Assembly (NCBI RefSeq): GCF_009908295.1
Contig: NZ_JAAALO010000002.1
Span: forward strand, 533,490 to 597,489
Origin: Micromonospora rubida
Lineage (GTDB): Bacteria; Actinomycetota; Actinomycetes; Mycobacteriales; Micromonosporaceae
Direction of reading: 5' to 3'
Length of the DNA stretch: 64,000 bases
The position numbers and the translations under genes were made by a program. The notes under the pieces are model-generated. The model was not told where the DNA came from, ran no database searches, and saw nothing but the letters and a program-made list of their open reading frames with translations. Positions 18,185-27,216 of this stretch are shown here, piece after piece (within the stretch, counting starts at the first letter, position 1; each line of letters begins with the position of its first letter).

Positions 18185-18618
18185 TCCGAGGGGCCTCCTC
18201 TTTCTAGCCTGGTTCCGTCGTGAGTTTCACGCACGTATGGGGGTGACACCGCCGGCAACCGCAACCATTGACCACCGGTTAACCGCAGAAAAATCGGGAC
18301 ACCCCTGATGTACCGATCGCCGGACCACCACACCACACCGGGGCTCGGCTCCGCGCAGGGCTCGACGGCCACGAACCGTGACTGCTCAACGGCTTCCGTG
18401 GTCGCAGAACCGTGCATGGGCGCCTTACACCGGGGGTGAGGTGCTGCAACTGTGACACCTACCGGCCCGTTACGTGAAGGTGCCGTTATCAAGCCGTTAG
18501 TTGGTCGCAGCGTTGCCGATACTTGAGAAAAGATCATGATTCGGCCCGACAGCATCGCTCTGACCAGGCAAAACGCTGTCGACCCCCCTCGCTCGGGTCG
18601 CCGCGTAGGCCCAACTCT
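18185..18618. other. Upstream region of oppA
   Basis: This 430-bp spacer separates oppA from the remnant of a PIG-L gene. It is less G+C-rich than its surroundings and should hold the oppA promoter on the minus strand. I see no clear operator or hairpin and no supported small gene. Confidence 0.4.
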
Positions 18619-18840
18619 GTGAGCTTCCCCGCCTCCCCACCGGCGCTCGCCGGCATCCTCCGTGCGCTGGCCGTATTTGCCCATCCGGACGATGTCGACT
18701 TCGGCTGTGCGGGCACCATAGCCGGCTGGGTGGACGAGGGGACAGAGGCGGCCTACCTCATTGTCACTCGGGGTGACGCCGGCGGGTTCGACGAAATGCC
18801 CCGCGCGGAGGTGCGCGGACGGAGTGGCCGGGCGGCCGAC
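18619..18840 (+). pseudogene. 3'-truncated PIG-L family deacetylase remnant
   Basis: Starting at GTG 18619, the frame reads a clear N-terminus of a PIG-L (MshB-like) zinc N-acetylglucosaminyl deacetylase. It includes ALAVFAHPDDVDFGCAGT with the AHPDD zinc motif and YLIVTRGDAGGFDEMPRAEV. Similarity stops around 18818, and the frame then runs antisense through the response regulator gene at 18842. Intact members are about 230 or more residues and need a second His motif near the middle, which is gone here. The gene has lost roughly its last two thirds, apparently by a deletion that ended at the regulator's stop codon. An alternative is that the missing part lies elsewhere after a rearrangement. 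Confidence 0.75.
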
Positions 18841-18841
18841 G

Positions 18842-19528
18842 TCAGACCAGGCGGCGGTCCGCCGCCCAGCGGGACAGCTCGTACCGGTTGGACATCTGGA
18901 GCTTGCGCAGCACGTTCGACACGTGCGTCTCGACCGTCTTGATCGAGATGTAGAGCTCCTTGGCGATCTCCTTGTACGCGTACCCCCGGGCGAGCAGCCG
19001 GAGCACCTCGCGTTCCCGGTTGGTGAGCTGGTCCAGCTCCGGGTCGGCCACCGGGGCGTCCGGCCGGGCGGCGAAGGCGTCCAGCACGAACCCGGCCAGC
19101 CGGGGGCTGAACACGGCGTCGCCGTCGGCCACCCGGCGCACCGCCGCGGCCAGCTCGTCCGGGGAGATGGTCTTGGTGACGTAGCCCCGGGCGCCGGCCC
19201 GGATGAGGCCGATCACGTCCTCCGCCGCGTCGGAGACGCTCAGCGCCAGGAAGCGCACCTGCGGGTGGGTCCGGCGCATCGCCTCCAGCACCGCCCGGCC
19301 GCCGCCATCGGGCATGTGCACGTCCAGCAGCACCACGTCGGGAGCGGTGGCGGCGATCCGGGCGACCGCCTCGGCCACCGTGCTGGCCTCGCCCACCACC
19401 TCGACGTGGGCGCCCAGCTCGGCGCGGACCCCCGCGCGGAACATGGCATGGTCGTCGACGAGGAAGACGCGCAGCCGCTCGGGGCTGCCCTGCGTCCCCT
19501 CGACCGGCCCGTGCTCAGCCATGATCAT
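18842..19528 (-). CDS. NarL/LiaR-type response regulator
   Basis: A two-component response regulator of 228 residues. The receiver domain (about 20-135) has the acidic pair D25-D26 in LVDDHAMF, phospho-acceptor D69 in VVLLDVHMPDGG, and the conserved Lys in YVTKTIS. A LuxR-type HTH (about 160-225) with LTNREREVLRLLARGYAYKEIA binds DNA. Its ATG overlaps the histidine-kinase stop codon by 4 bases (ATGA), with GAGGG upstream, so kinase and regulator are coupled. The neighbouring PspC/LiaF-like gene is a likely target, making this a cell-envelope-stress system similar to LiaRS; that role is an inference. Confidence 0.92.
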   Translation of the reverse strand: MIMAEHGPVEGTQGSPERLRVFLVDDHAMFRAGVRAELGAHVEVVGEASTVAEAVARIAATAPDVVLLDVHMPDGGGRAVLEAMRRTHPQVRFLALSVSDAAEDVIGLIRAGARGYVTKTISPDELAAAVRRVADGDAVFSPRLAGFVLDAFAARPDAPVADPELDQLTNREREVLRLLARGYAYKEIAKELYISIKTVETHVSNVLRKLQMSNRYELSRWAADRRLV

Positions 19529-20763
19529 TTGTCCCTCTCCGTCGTGGACTGGTCGCGGGGGATCGGCAGGATCAACCGGACCTCGGTTCCCTCACCCGGC
19601 TCGGAGCGGATCTCCGCCCGGCCGCCGTGCCGCCTCATCCGTCCGATGATCGACCCCCGGACCCCGTGCCGGTGGTCCCCCACGGTATCCGGGTCGAAGC
19701 CCTTGCCCCGATCCCGGACGAAGGCGCTCACCTGGTCCGGCTCCACCTCCGCGTACAGCGAGACGGTCCGCACCCCGGCGTGCCGGGCCGCGTTCACCAG
19801 CGCCTCCCGGGCCGCCGCGACCAGCGCGCCGATCCGCTCGTCGGTGTCCCGGTCGCCCACCACCACCGTTTCCACGGTGATCGCGAAGGTGTCCTCGACC
19901 TCGGCCGCAGCCTGCTCCAGGGCCGCCGCGAACCGTTCCGTGGGCGAGGTGGCCGGCTTGTAGAGCCAGTTGCGCAGCGAACGCTCCTGGCCGCGCGCCA
20001 GCCGCTGCACGGCCGTCACGTCGGCGGCGTTGCGCTGGATCAGCGCGAGGGTGTGCAGCACCTGGTCGTGCACCATGGCGGCCAGCTCCGCCCGTTCCTG
20101 CTCCCGGATGCGCCCCTCGCGCTCCGAGCGGAGCTGGTTGTACGTCCGCCAGAGCACCGGGGCCGCCACCACCCCCACGCCGGCCAGCCCGACCAGCGCG
20201 AAGATGATGCCGTTGAGCACCGCTGCGAAGTTCTGCACCGGCGAGTAGACCGCCACGACGCCGATGATGCCCACCGCGACCAGCACCCCGCCGCCGATGA
20301 ACCGCAGCACGAAGGCCCGCCGGTCGCTCTCCTCCACCACCGCGCCCAGCCAGGGCACCGGCATCGACTCGCCCCACTGCCGGCGGCGCTCCGGCGCGGC
20401 CTGGTGCCAGATCACCCCGGCGCCCACCGCGATGATCGCGACCAGCCAACCGGCGGTGCCCGCCGCGCCGACCGAGTCGAAGACCATCACCTGCACCAGC
20501 AGCACCCCGAGCCCGATCGCCACGAACGGCAGCAACTGCCCGATGTCCCGCCGGGGCGGGGCGGCGGTGTCCCCCGGCCGCAGCGGGACGACCGCCCAGA
20601 AGGCGGCGTAGAGCAGCATCCCGAGCCCGCTGAGGCCGAGCAGCACCGTGAAGGCGATCCGCACCCGCACCACCGGGATGCCGAGGTGGTCGGCGATGCC
20701 TGCGGCGACACCGGCGGCCATCCGGTGCTCGGGCGCCCGGTAGAGCCGGGGCGGCTGGATCAC
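19525..20763 (-). CDS. PspC-domain sensor histidine kinase (LiaS-like)
   Basis: A membrane kinase of about 412 residues. It has an N-terminal PspC domain (LYRAPEHRMAAGVAAGIADHLG) and several membrane helices over the next 200 residues. A HisKA_3-type dimerization helix holds the phospho-acceptor His in MVHDQVLHTL, and an HATPase domain carries REALVNAARHAG and DRGKGFD. PspC domains usually interact with membrane-stress partners. The start is uncertain: GTG at 20763 matches the family N-terminus, but the best purine run (GGGAG) lies 15 bases upstream. A longer form from 20877 is possible. It is divergent from the PspC/LiaF-like gene at 20957, sharing a 190-bp control region. Confidence 0.88.
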   Translation of the reverse strand: MIQPPRLYRAPEHRMAAGVAAGIADHLGIPVVRVRIAFTVLLGLSGLGMLLYAAFWAVVPLRPGDTAAPPRRDIGQLLPFVAIGLGVLLVQVMVFDSVGAAGTAGWLVAIIAVGAGVIWHQAAPERRRQWGESMPVPWLGAVVEESDRRAFVLRFIGGGVLVAVGIIGVVAVYSPVQNFAAVLNGIIFALVGLAGVGVVAAPVLWRTYNQLRSEREGRIREQERAELAAMVHDQVLHTLALIQRNAADVTAVQRLARGQERSLRNWLYKPATSPTERFAAALEQAAAEVEDTFAITVETVVVGDRDTDERIGALVAAAREALVNAARHAGVRTVSLYAEVEPDQVSAFVRDRGKGFDPDTVGDHRHGVRGSIIGRMRRHGGRAEIRSEPGEGTEVRLILPIPRDQSTTERDK

Positions 20764-20956
20764 GGTGCTGATCGGATACTCCCTGCTCAGGATGCGACGC
20801 GGCGGCGCCGGACCGGCGTGCCGGTCTCGATCGTCACACGCGGGGACCCCAGCGGGCCACGGGGACGCCCCCGACATCCCGGCCGCTCGGATCTCAGGGT
20901 GGGGTCAGGGTCAGGTCCTGAGGCCACCCGGCCGGTCGGGGCAGCAGGATCGAAGC

Positions 20957-22801
20957 ATGACCGAGGAAGCTGCCCCGCCACCCCGTCCCGGGGCGGCACG
21001 GCCGGACGGGCCGCCACCGGCGGATCCGGCTCCCACCACGCCCGCCAGCTGGACCGAACCGACCGTCTTCGGGCCGGCGGCGCCCGCCGGGCCGGGGGAG
21101 CGGGCTGCTACCGGCTCCCCCGCGACACCGGGGGTCGCCGCGACCGGAACCCCGACGGGACCGGGCACTCCCGGCGCCGCCGACCCGAGGGCGTCCGCGT
21201 CGGGCGGCCGGCCGCCGCCGACCGCCGGCGGCAACCCGGCCTGGTCGCCGCCGGCCGGGGAGACCTTCGGGCCCCACGGCCAGGGGCCGGGCACCCCGCC
21301 ACCACCACCATCCGGGGGGTACGCGACCCCGCCCCCGCCGCCCGAGGGCGCCGGCTTCACCTCCCGGTACGGGCTGGTCCGGCCCCGCGAGGGCCGCTAC
21401 CTGGCCGGCGTCTGCGCGGCGATCGGCCGGGCCACCAACACCGACCCGGTGTTGTGGCGGGTGCTGCTGGCCGTGCTCGGCTTCTTCGGCGGCATCGGCA
21501 TCCTGGTGTACGTCACGGCCTGGCTGATCATCCCGGGCGAGGGCGACACCGCCTCCCCGGTCGAGTCCATGCTGGGCCGGGGCCGGTCGAGCATGTCCCC
21601 GCTCACCGTGATCGTGCTGGGCATCCTGGTGGCGGTGAGCTTCGGGTACATCGTCACCGACGGGTTCCGGGCGGTGCTGCTGGGCGCGGCCATCCTGGTC
21701 GGCGGCGCGCTGCTGCTCAACCGCGAGCGCGGGACGTTCGGCCGGGGCGCACCCGCCGACCGGGGTCCGGTGCCCGGCGCGCCGGCCGCCACCGCGCCGG
21801 GCCCGGTGCCGCCGGTCGCGTGGCCCGCGCCCGGCCTCTTCGCCCCGCCCGCGGGCGGGCTGCCGCCGGTCGGGCCTTCGGCTCCCGGCCAGCCCGCCGG
21901 GTGGCCGTTCGCAGGGCAGCGGTCCGGGACGACAGCGCCCGGGCAGCCCGCCGCCGCTTGGGCGGCCGCCCCGGCCGGGTCGACCGCCGGGCTCCCCGCC
22001 TGGCCGTCGGCGGCCACGTCGACCGGCTCCCTCCCCCCGGTCGGCGTGCCCGCGACGGGCTACCCGCCGGTCGCCGCGCCCCAGCCGCCGGCCGGCTACC
22101 GGCCGCCGTTCGCCCCACACGGCCCGTACGCCAAGGGCCCGCAGCAGGCTCCCCCGCCGCCCCGCCCGGTCAAGCCCCCGAAGCAGCCCCGGGAACGCTC
22201 CCCGCTGGGTGCCGTGACCTTCTCGCTGGTCTTCCTGGCGCTCGGGGTGGTCGCCATGCTAGACCTGCTGGACGTGATCCACGTGGGGGCGGCGGCGTAC
22301 TTCGCGGCGGCCCTGGCGACGGTCGGGCTCGGCCTGCTCGTCGGCGCCTGGTTCGGCCGGGCCCGCTGGCTCATCGCGCTCGGGCTGGTCACCGCTGCGG
22401 CGCTCGGCGTCGCGACCGTAACCGAGTCCTACGACCGGATCCGGGGATTCGACGGGGACGTCACCTGGGCGCCCACGGACCGCCGTGACCTGGCCGACCG
22501 GTACGAGAACAGGTTCGGCGACGCCGTGCTCGACCTGCGCGGGATCGACTTCGACAAGCAGGACAGCCAGGTCACCGTCGCGGTCCAGTTCGGGAAGGCG
22601 ACCGTGGTGGTGCCGGCGAACGTCGACGTCACCACGATCGCCGAGGTCAACGCCGGGGACGCCACGATCTTCGGCAAACGCTCCGGAGGGCTGAACGGCC
22701 GGCTCCGGGAGAGCACCGACCTCGGCGCGGACGGCGCCGGGGGCGGGAAGCTGCGCCTGTACGTCCGCATCAACGCCGGCAACCTGGAGGTGACCCGGTG
22801 A
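20957..22801 (+). CDS. PspC domain membrane protein with LiaF-like C-terminus
   Basis: A 614-residue envelope-stress protein. Residues 1-130 are Pro/Gly/Ala-rich and disordered, and a PspC domain (about 137-195) with LAGVCAAIGRATNTDPVLWRVLLAV follows. Two further hydrophobic segments, a second long Pro-rich stretch (about 255-410) and three more helices come next. The C-terminal beta-domain (about 540-614, FGKATVVVPANVDV) resembles the LiaF/DUF2154 cell-wall-antibiotic response domain. The ATG at 20957 is the first reasonable start. It is divergent from the kinase/regulator pair and so probably autoregulates or is regulated by it. The stop overlaps the next gene by three bases (GTGA). Confidence 0.85.
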   Translation: MTEEAAPPPRPGAARPDGPPPADPAPTTPASWTEPTVFGPAAPAGPGERAATGSPATPGVAATGTPTGPGTPGAADPRASASGGRPPPTAGGNPAWSPPAGETFGPHGQGPGTPPPPPSGGYATPPPPPEGAGFTSRYGLVRPREGRYLAGVCAAIGRATNTDPVLWRVLLAVLGFFGGIGILVYVTAWLIIPGEGDTASPVESMLGRGRSSMSPLTVIVLGILVAVSFGYIVTDGFRAVLLGAAILVGGALLLNRERGTFGRGAPADRGPVPGAPAATAPGPVPPVAWPAPGLFAPPAGGLPPVGPSAPGQPAGWPFAGQRSGTTAPGQPAAAWAAAPAGSTAGLPAWPSAATSTGSLPPVGVPATGYPPVAAPQPPAGYRPPFAPHGPYAKGPQQAPPPPRPVKPPKQPRERSPLGAVTFSLVFLALGVVAMLDLLDVIHVGAAAYFAAALATVGLGLLVGAWFGRARWLIALGLVTAAALGVATVTESYDRIRGFDGDVTWAPTDRRDLADRYENRFGDAVLDLRGIDFDKQDSQVTVAVQFGKATVVVPANVDVTTIAEVNAGDATIFGKRSGGLNGRLRESTDLGADGAGGGKLRLYVRINAGNLEVTR

Positions 22802-23412
22802 AGGCCCACCGCACCGATGTCGTGTCGCTGGGCTTCGGCCTGGTCTTTGTCGCCCTGGCCGGGTGGTGGCTGCTCGCCCAGCTGCTCGGCCTGGACCTCC
22901 CGCCGGTCGGCTGGTTCCTGGCCGGCGGGCTGATCCTGATCGGCGTGCTGGGCCTGGTCGGCGCGCTGCGTTCCGGCCGGGGCGACCGGCGCGACGCCGA
23001 ACGGCCGGCACCGGCGGACGCGGGCTCCGGCGACCGGCGCGACGCCGAACGGCCGGCACCGGTGGACACCGTGGACGCCGGCTTCGGCGATCGGCCGGGC
23101 CCCGAACGGCCGCTCACCGAGACCGGGCCGGCCCTGGCCGACGAGTGGCCCACCGCGGCGGTCACCGACGAGCGGCCGGGGGCGGTCGAGGATCGGCCGG
23201 TCAGCGGCGGCGGGACGCCCCGCTGGTCGCCGGCGGACCCGCTCGACGCCGACCCCACGGGCGGGCCACCGCCCGGCCCGGCCGCTGAACGGGTCACCGA
23301 GCCGCTGCCCCGGTTGACGGCCGACCCGACCGTCGCGGGGCCGACGTCCGACCCGACCGACCCGACAAACCCGGACGCGCCGCGCCGCGGGCCGCAGCGG
23401 GCGGACGGCTGA
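22798..23412 (+). CDS. Small two-helix membrane protein with disordered tail
   Basis: Codes for 204 residues. Two hydrophobic helices near residues 10-55 are joined by a short LDLPPVG turn, then about 145 residues of Pro/Asp/Arg-rich disordered tail follow. The N-terminal half resembles the LiaI/LiaF-type two-helix segment (KAHRTDVVSLGFGLVFVALAGW). It starts with GTG inside the stop of the preceding PspC gene, so the two are translationally coupled and likely act together. Part of the tail is a 16-residue in-frame duplication (see the repeat at 22981). No known domain in the tail. Confidence 0.75.
   Translation: MKAHRTDVVSLGFGLVFVALAGWWLLAQLLGLDLPPVGWFLAGGLILIGVLGLVGALRSGRGDRRDAERPAPADAGSGDRRDAERPAPVDTVDAGFGDRPGPERPLTETGPALADEWPTAAVTDERPGAVEDRPVSGGGTPRWSPADPLDADPTGGPPPGPAAERVTEPLPRLTADPTVAGPTSDPTDPTNPDAPRRGPQRADG
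22981..23062 (+). repeat. In-frame 48-bp tandem duplication
   Basis: The 34 bases from 22981 recur exactly from 23029, a 48-bp period that repeats GDRRDAERPAP in the disordered tail of the membrane protein. The near-identical DNA points to a recent duplication. Confidence 0.8.
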
Positions 23413-23607
23413 CCACGGCGGTGCGGTCGCCCGCGCCGGGCGCATATGCTGGCCGGTGGAGAGCTCGCCTCCGCCGGCCGGCACTGGCCGCGGCCCCGTC
23501 CGCAGCCGCTCCGGCAGGTCGCTGGCCCGTTCTGCGGCCGACCCGACCGGGTCGCCGTGGCGGTCCCGCCGCGATTCCGTCTCTACCCCGTCAGGAGCCA
23601 GTCCGAC

Positions 23608-24861
23608 ATGACCCAGTCCCCCGCCGTGCGAACCTCCGGCCGGCCCGGTCCGGTCCGCATCGGCGAGCGCGCCGCCCGTACCCTCGTCACCGAGCTCGCC
23701 CGGCGCAACGACCCGAAGGCCGCCCTGCTGGTCGGCGCGGCCCCGGAGTCCGCGGTGCTGGCCGCGGCAATCGACGCCCTGCTGCCCGGCGACTCCCTCA
23801 CCGTGGTGCCGTCCGCGACGGCCACGCCCGCCGCGCTGCGTGAACACGTGACCGCCCAGGGCCGCTGGGTCGCCGACCGGGTTCGGGTGGTGGACTCCCT
23901 CGCCGAGGCCGACGCCGCCGAGGTGGTGATCGCCGCCGAGCCGCTCACCGGCACCGCAGAGGATGCCCGCACGACCATCGACGGCCTGGCCAAGTACCTC
24001 GCCGACGGCGCGGTGCTCAGCCTCGCCGCGCCCGCCGCCCCGGGGCGCACCGCCGGCGCCGCCGCCGAGTTGGAGCGGCAGGGCGTGCTGCACGCCGCCG
24101 GGACGGACCTGGTGCTGCGCAACTCCCCGCCGGTACGGGTGTACCGGCTCCGCTTCACCCCGGCCGTCGTGGCCGTCGCGGCCCGGCTCGCCCCGGCCCA
24201 CCGGCCGTCCAGCGTCCCGCTGACCCGGGGCATGCACATCGACTCCAACGGCGTGGCCGCGGCCGGGATCGTCCTCGGGCTCGCCGCGCTGACCCGGGCC
24301 GTCCGGCCGAAGTCGAAGCTGTGGCTGCTGCCGGCGCTGGCCGCAGCCCCGGTGGCCGCGTTCTTCCGGGACCCGGAGCGGGACGTCCCCGAGGACCCGT
24401 CGGCCGTCGTGGCGGCCGCCGACGGGCAGGTGCTCTCGGTGCAGCGGCTGCACGACGAGCGCTTCGGCGACGGCGAGTGGCTGCGGGTCGCGGTCTTCCT
24501 CTCGGTGCTGGACGTGCACGTCAACCGGTCACCGGTGGCCGGCAAGGTGGTCGACTACTTCGTCGCCGACGGCGGCTTCGTCAACGCGATGAAGCCGGAC
24601 GCCGAACACAACGTGGCGGCGTACACGGTGCTGGACACCGAGCACGGCACGGTGGTCGTCGCGCAGCGCACCGGGCTGATCGCCCGGCGGATCGTGCAGC
24701 GCGCACCGATCGGGTCGCTGCTGGCCAGGGGCGAACGGTTCGGCCTGATCCGGTTCGGCTCGCGGACCGACGTCTACCTGCCGGCCGACGCGGCCGACCC
24801 GCTGGTCGGGCCGGGCGACAAGGTCATCGGCGGGTCCACGGTCATCGCCCGCTGGCGCTGA
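23608..24861 (+). CDS. psd: Phosphatidylserine decarboxylase with N-terminal extension
   Basis: Makes phosphatidylethanolamine by decarboxylating phosphatidylserine. The decarboxylase half (about residues 205-417) holds VFLSVLDVHVNRSPVAG, the H of DAEHNV, and the self-cleaving site GGST close to the C-terminus, where Ser becomes the pyruvoyl group. Two hydrophobic helices precede it (about 215-255). The first 200 residues form a separate methyltransferase-like fold (LLVGAAPESAVL, then a long alpha/beta region) that compact bacterial Psd lacks. AGGAG at 23593-23597 supports the ATG at 23608. The gene is convergent with pssA, which makes its substrate. Confidence 0.93.
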   Translation: MTQSPAVRTSGRPGPVRIGERAARTLVTELARRNDPKAALLVGAAPESAVLAAAIDALLPGDSLTVVPSATATPAALREHVTAQGRWVADRVRVVDSLAEADAAEVVIAAEPLTGTAEDARTTIDGLAKYLADGAVLSLAAPAAPGRTAGAAAELERQGVLHAAGTDLVLRNSPPVRVYRLRFTPAVVAVAARLAPAHRPSSVPLTRGMHIDSNGVAAAGIVLGLAALTRAVRPKSKLWLLPALAAAPVAAFFRDPERDVPEDPSAVVAAADGQVLSVQRLHDERFGDGEWLRVAVFLSVLDVHVNRSPVAGKVVDYFVADGGFVNAMKPDAEHNVAAYTVLDTEHGTVVVAQRTGLIARRIVQRAPIGSLLARGERFGLIRFGSRTDVYLPADAADPLVGPGDKVIGGSTVIARWR

Positions 24862-24864
24862 CGA

Positions 24865-24899
24865 CGAAAGGGGCGCCGCGGACAGCGGCGCCCCTTTCG
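24865..24899. terminator. Bidirectional terminator between psd and pssA
   Basis: A perfect 15-bp stem (24865-24879 with 24885-24899) and 5-base loop, with AAAG/CTTT near the base, centred between two convergent stop codons. Confidence 0.9.
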
Positions 24900-24912
24900 G
24901 GTGGATCGTCGG

Positions 24913-25908
24913 TCAGGCGGTGCGGCGCTGGTGCAGCCAGAGCAGCGGGCCGCTGACCAGGTAGCCCACCACGACCAGGGCGAAGGTCAGCCGGACGTCG
25001 ACCAGCGCGCCGATCGCCGGGGCCAGCCAGAGCCACGGCGGCAGCTTGACCAGCCGGGCCAGCTTCGCGTAGGGGAAGCTGGAGACCATCGCGAAGGCCA
25101 GCAGCGCCACCCCCGCGATCTGCACCAGACCGGGCAGCGGCAGCCCGATGGCGACGGTCAGGGCGAGCACGGCCGCCGCCATCGTGGTCGGCACACCGCA
25201 GAAGAAGCGGCCGTCCTTCGGCGAGACGTTGAACCGGGCGAGCCGGATCGCCGCGCAGGAGGCGACGAGCGCTGCGGCCACCGCGGCGGCGGCGGGCGGG
25301 GCCTCGCCGGCCAGCGAGGCGTAGACCACCACCGGGGCGGCGAAACCGAACGAGCACATGTCGGCCAGCGAGTCCATCTGGGCGCCGAACGGGCTGGCCA
25401 CCCCGAGCTTGCGGGCGAGCGCGCCGTCGAGCCCGTCGAACACGACGCAGGCGATGAGGAGGAGCGCGGCGATGCGCACCTCACCATGCATGGCCACGAA
25501 GATGGCGTTGATCCCGAGCGCCAGGCTGGCCAGGGTGCAGGCGTTGACCAGCGCGAACTTGGCGCGGCGGGCCGCCGTCCGCTCGCCGGGCAGCAGCGGG
25601 ATCGACATCGACGCCGCGTCGTCGACCGGGGTGCTGGGGGCGAGGGCCGGGCTCACCGGCGCGATCGCCTGGACCTCGGCGCGCTCGTACCGGTCGAGGC
25701 CGTACCGGCGGCGCTGCCGATCGAGGTAGCGGTGCTCGGGCGAGGCCAGGTCGGCACCGACGGCGTCGCCGCCGTCGCGGCGACCCACCCGGACCAGCAG
25801 CACCTGGCGGGCGAATGTGCTGCTGCGGCGCAACGGGCCCGCCCAGCGACGCCCTGCGGGGCGCGGACTGTCAGTCGTACGACGCCGGCGCCAGGGGGCT
25901 CTCGGCAC
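24913..25908 (-). CDS. pssA: CDP-diacylglycerol-serine O-phosphatidyltransferase
   Basis: An integral membrane enzyme that joins CDP-diacylglycerol and serine to give phosphatidylserine. The CDP-alcohol phosphotransferase motif DG-x2-AR-x8-G-x3-D-x3-D is present in DGLDGALARKLGVASPFGAQ and the following MDSLADM. About eight helices follow a charged N-terminal tail of about 110 residues that is unusually long and Arg-rich. The GTG at 25908 has GGAGG five bases upstream, which favours keeping this tail. A shorter protein starting around the MSIPLLPGER methionine would match compact homologues. It faces psd tail to tail, so the two phospholipid genes share one terminator, not one transcript. Confidence 0.93.
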   Translation of the reverse strand: MPRAPWRRRRTTDSPRPAGRRWAGPLRRSSTFARQVLLVRVGRRDGGDAVGADLASPEHRYLDRQRRRYGLDRYERAEVQAIAPVSPALAPSTPVDDAASMSIPLLPGERTAARRAKFALVNACTLASLALGINAIFVAMHGEVRIAALLLIACVVFDGLDGALARKLGVASPFGAQMDSLADMCSFGFAAPVVVYASLAGEAPPAAAAVAAALVASCAAIRLARFNVSPKDGRFFCGVPTTMAAAVLALTVAIGLPLPGLVQIAGVALLAFAMVSSFPYAKLARLVKLPPWLWLAPAIGALVDVRLTFALVVVGYLVSGPLLWLHQRRTA

Positions 25909-26179
25909 GTTTCCTCCATCACCGGATCGGCTGGCCACCACGGGGCGGGGCGTCCGGCTGTCTCGTGCCGGACCGCTTCTGGCCCGGCAGCCTTCAAGCG
26001 GAGTACACCATTGCACAGGGGAGTAGGGCTTGGCGATAGCTGACGGCGGCACTTGTCATCTCGGTCAAACCGCGCGAACCGCCTCGTTATTCCCATCCCG
26101 GGCCTCATCGCCCGTTCCTTACATCAACCCCGCCACACAGCCTACCGGAGCCGGTCGATGCCGGCCCGACGGGCGGGCG

Positions 26180-27088
26180 CTATGCGACTCGATGTCCGAT
26201 TGCCAGGGCCGCGACCTCGGTCATGCGCAGCCCTTCGAGCCCGTCGGGCGGGAACCAGGCCGCAGCGGCCGTCGACCCCCCGGCCAGCTCGACGACCCGC
26301 GCCTCAGTCGGCTCGTCGACCAGCACCCGGTAGACCACCCGCACCCCGTGCCGGTCCAGCGGCCTGCCCTCCGGCCCCAACGCGGCGGGATTGTGCAGGT
26401 TGTGCACCATCAGCAGCTCCACCACCCGGCCGAGCTGGCCGGCCTCCTCGACCAGCTCCCGGAGCAGCCCGCCGGCCGGCTGCTCGCCGTGGTCGGTGCC
26501 GCCGCCGGGCAGGTGCCACCACCCAGCGCCCGGGTAGCCGTCCGCGATCATGGTGAGCAGCACCCGACCGGCCGGGTCGGTGACCAGGCCGTACGCCGCG
26601 AAGCGCTGGTGCCGGTCGGTCGCCGGCGCCGGTGGCGGCGCGGTGCCGGGCGCGACCGGCCGCAGCGGGGTGACCGGCAGGCCGAGCGCCTCGGCGGTGA
26701 ACGGCATCAGCGGCAACCCGGCCGCCTCCTCGGGGCTCGACCAGCGCACCAGGTCCGTGGTGCCGTCGGCCTCGTCCCGGAGCGCACCGCCGCCGCTTGG
26801 CCGGACGGCGAAGATGATCCGGTCGGTGTGCAGCGTGACGCCCGCGCCGGGCAGCGGTGTGACGTCAGCGACAGCGGCGAGCAGGTCGGTCACCTCGACG
26901 GCGAGCCCGGTCTCCTCGGCGAACTCCCGCAGCACGCCGGCCTCGGGGTGCTCGCCGTGCTCCAGGCCACCCCCGGGGAGCTGCCACACCCCCGGGAGGC
27001 CGGCCCGGTCGGAACTCCGCACGAGCAGCACCCGCCCGTCCTGGTCCCGACAGACCCCGTACACCCCGACCCGCCGCCGCTGCTCCAT
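26180..27088 (-). CDS. Double-Nudix hydrolase (first of two tandem paralogues)
   Basis: A protein of 302 residues with two complete Nudix domains. The first box begins at G40 with E46, R54-E55 and E58-E59; the second (GGTDHGEQPAGGLLRELVEEAG) is near residue 200. Nudix enzymes cleave nucleoside diphosphates linked to another group, with Mg ions held by the box glutamates. Each domain has the shape of an ADP-ribose/MutT type, but substrate cannot be predicted. The ATG at 27088 opens directly into the first domain. It is followed downstream by a 270-bp spacer before pssA and lies 128 bp from its paralogue at 27217 on the same strand. Confidence 0.88.
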   Translation of the reverse strand: MEQRRRVGVYGVCRDQDGRVLLVRSSDRAGLPGVWQLPGGGLEHGEHPEAGVLREFAEETGLAVEVTDLLAAVADVTPLPGAGVTLHTDRIIFAVRPSGGGALRDEADGTTDLVRWSSPEEAAGLPLMPFTAEALGLPVTPLRPVAPGTAPPPAPATDRHQRFAAYGLVTDPAGRVLLTMIADGYPGAGWWHLPGGGTDHGEQPAGGLLRELVEEAGQLGRVVELLMVHNLHNPAALGPEGRPLDRHGVRVVYRVLVDEPTEARVVELAGGSTAAAAWFPPDGLEGLRMTEVAALAIGHRVA

Positions 27089-27216
27089 GCGCCACTCCCC
27101 GTCCGCCCGGATCGCACGCCCGGTCGATCATGAAGCTATCGCCTGCCGCCAGGGCGGGTCGCGGCGACAACCCGATGAGCGACCGGGCCCACGCGAGGGC
27201 TGAGGGGACGGGGCGG

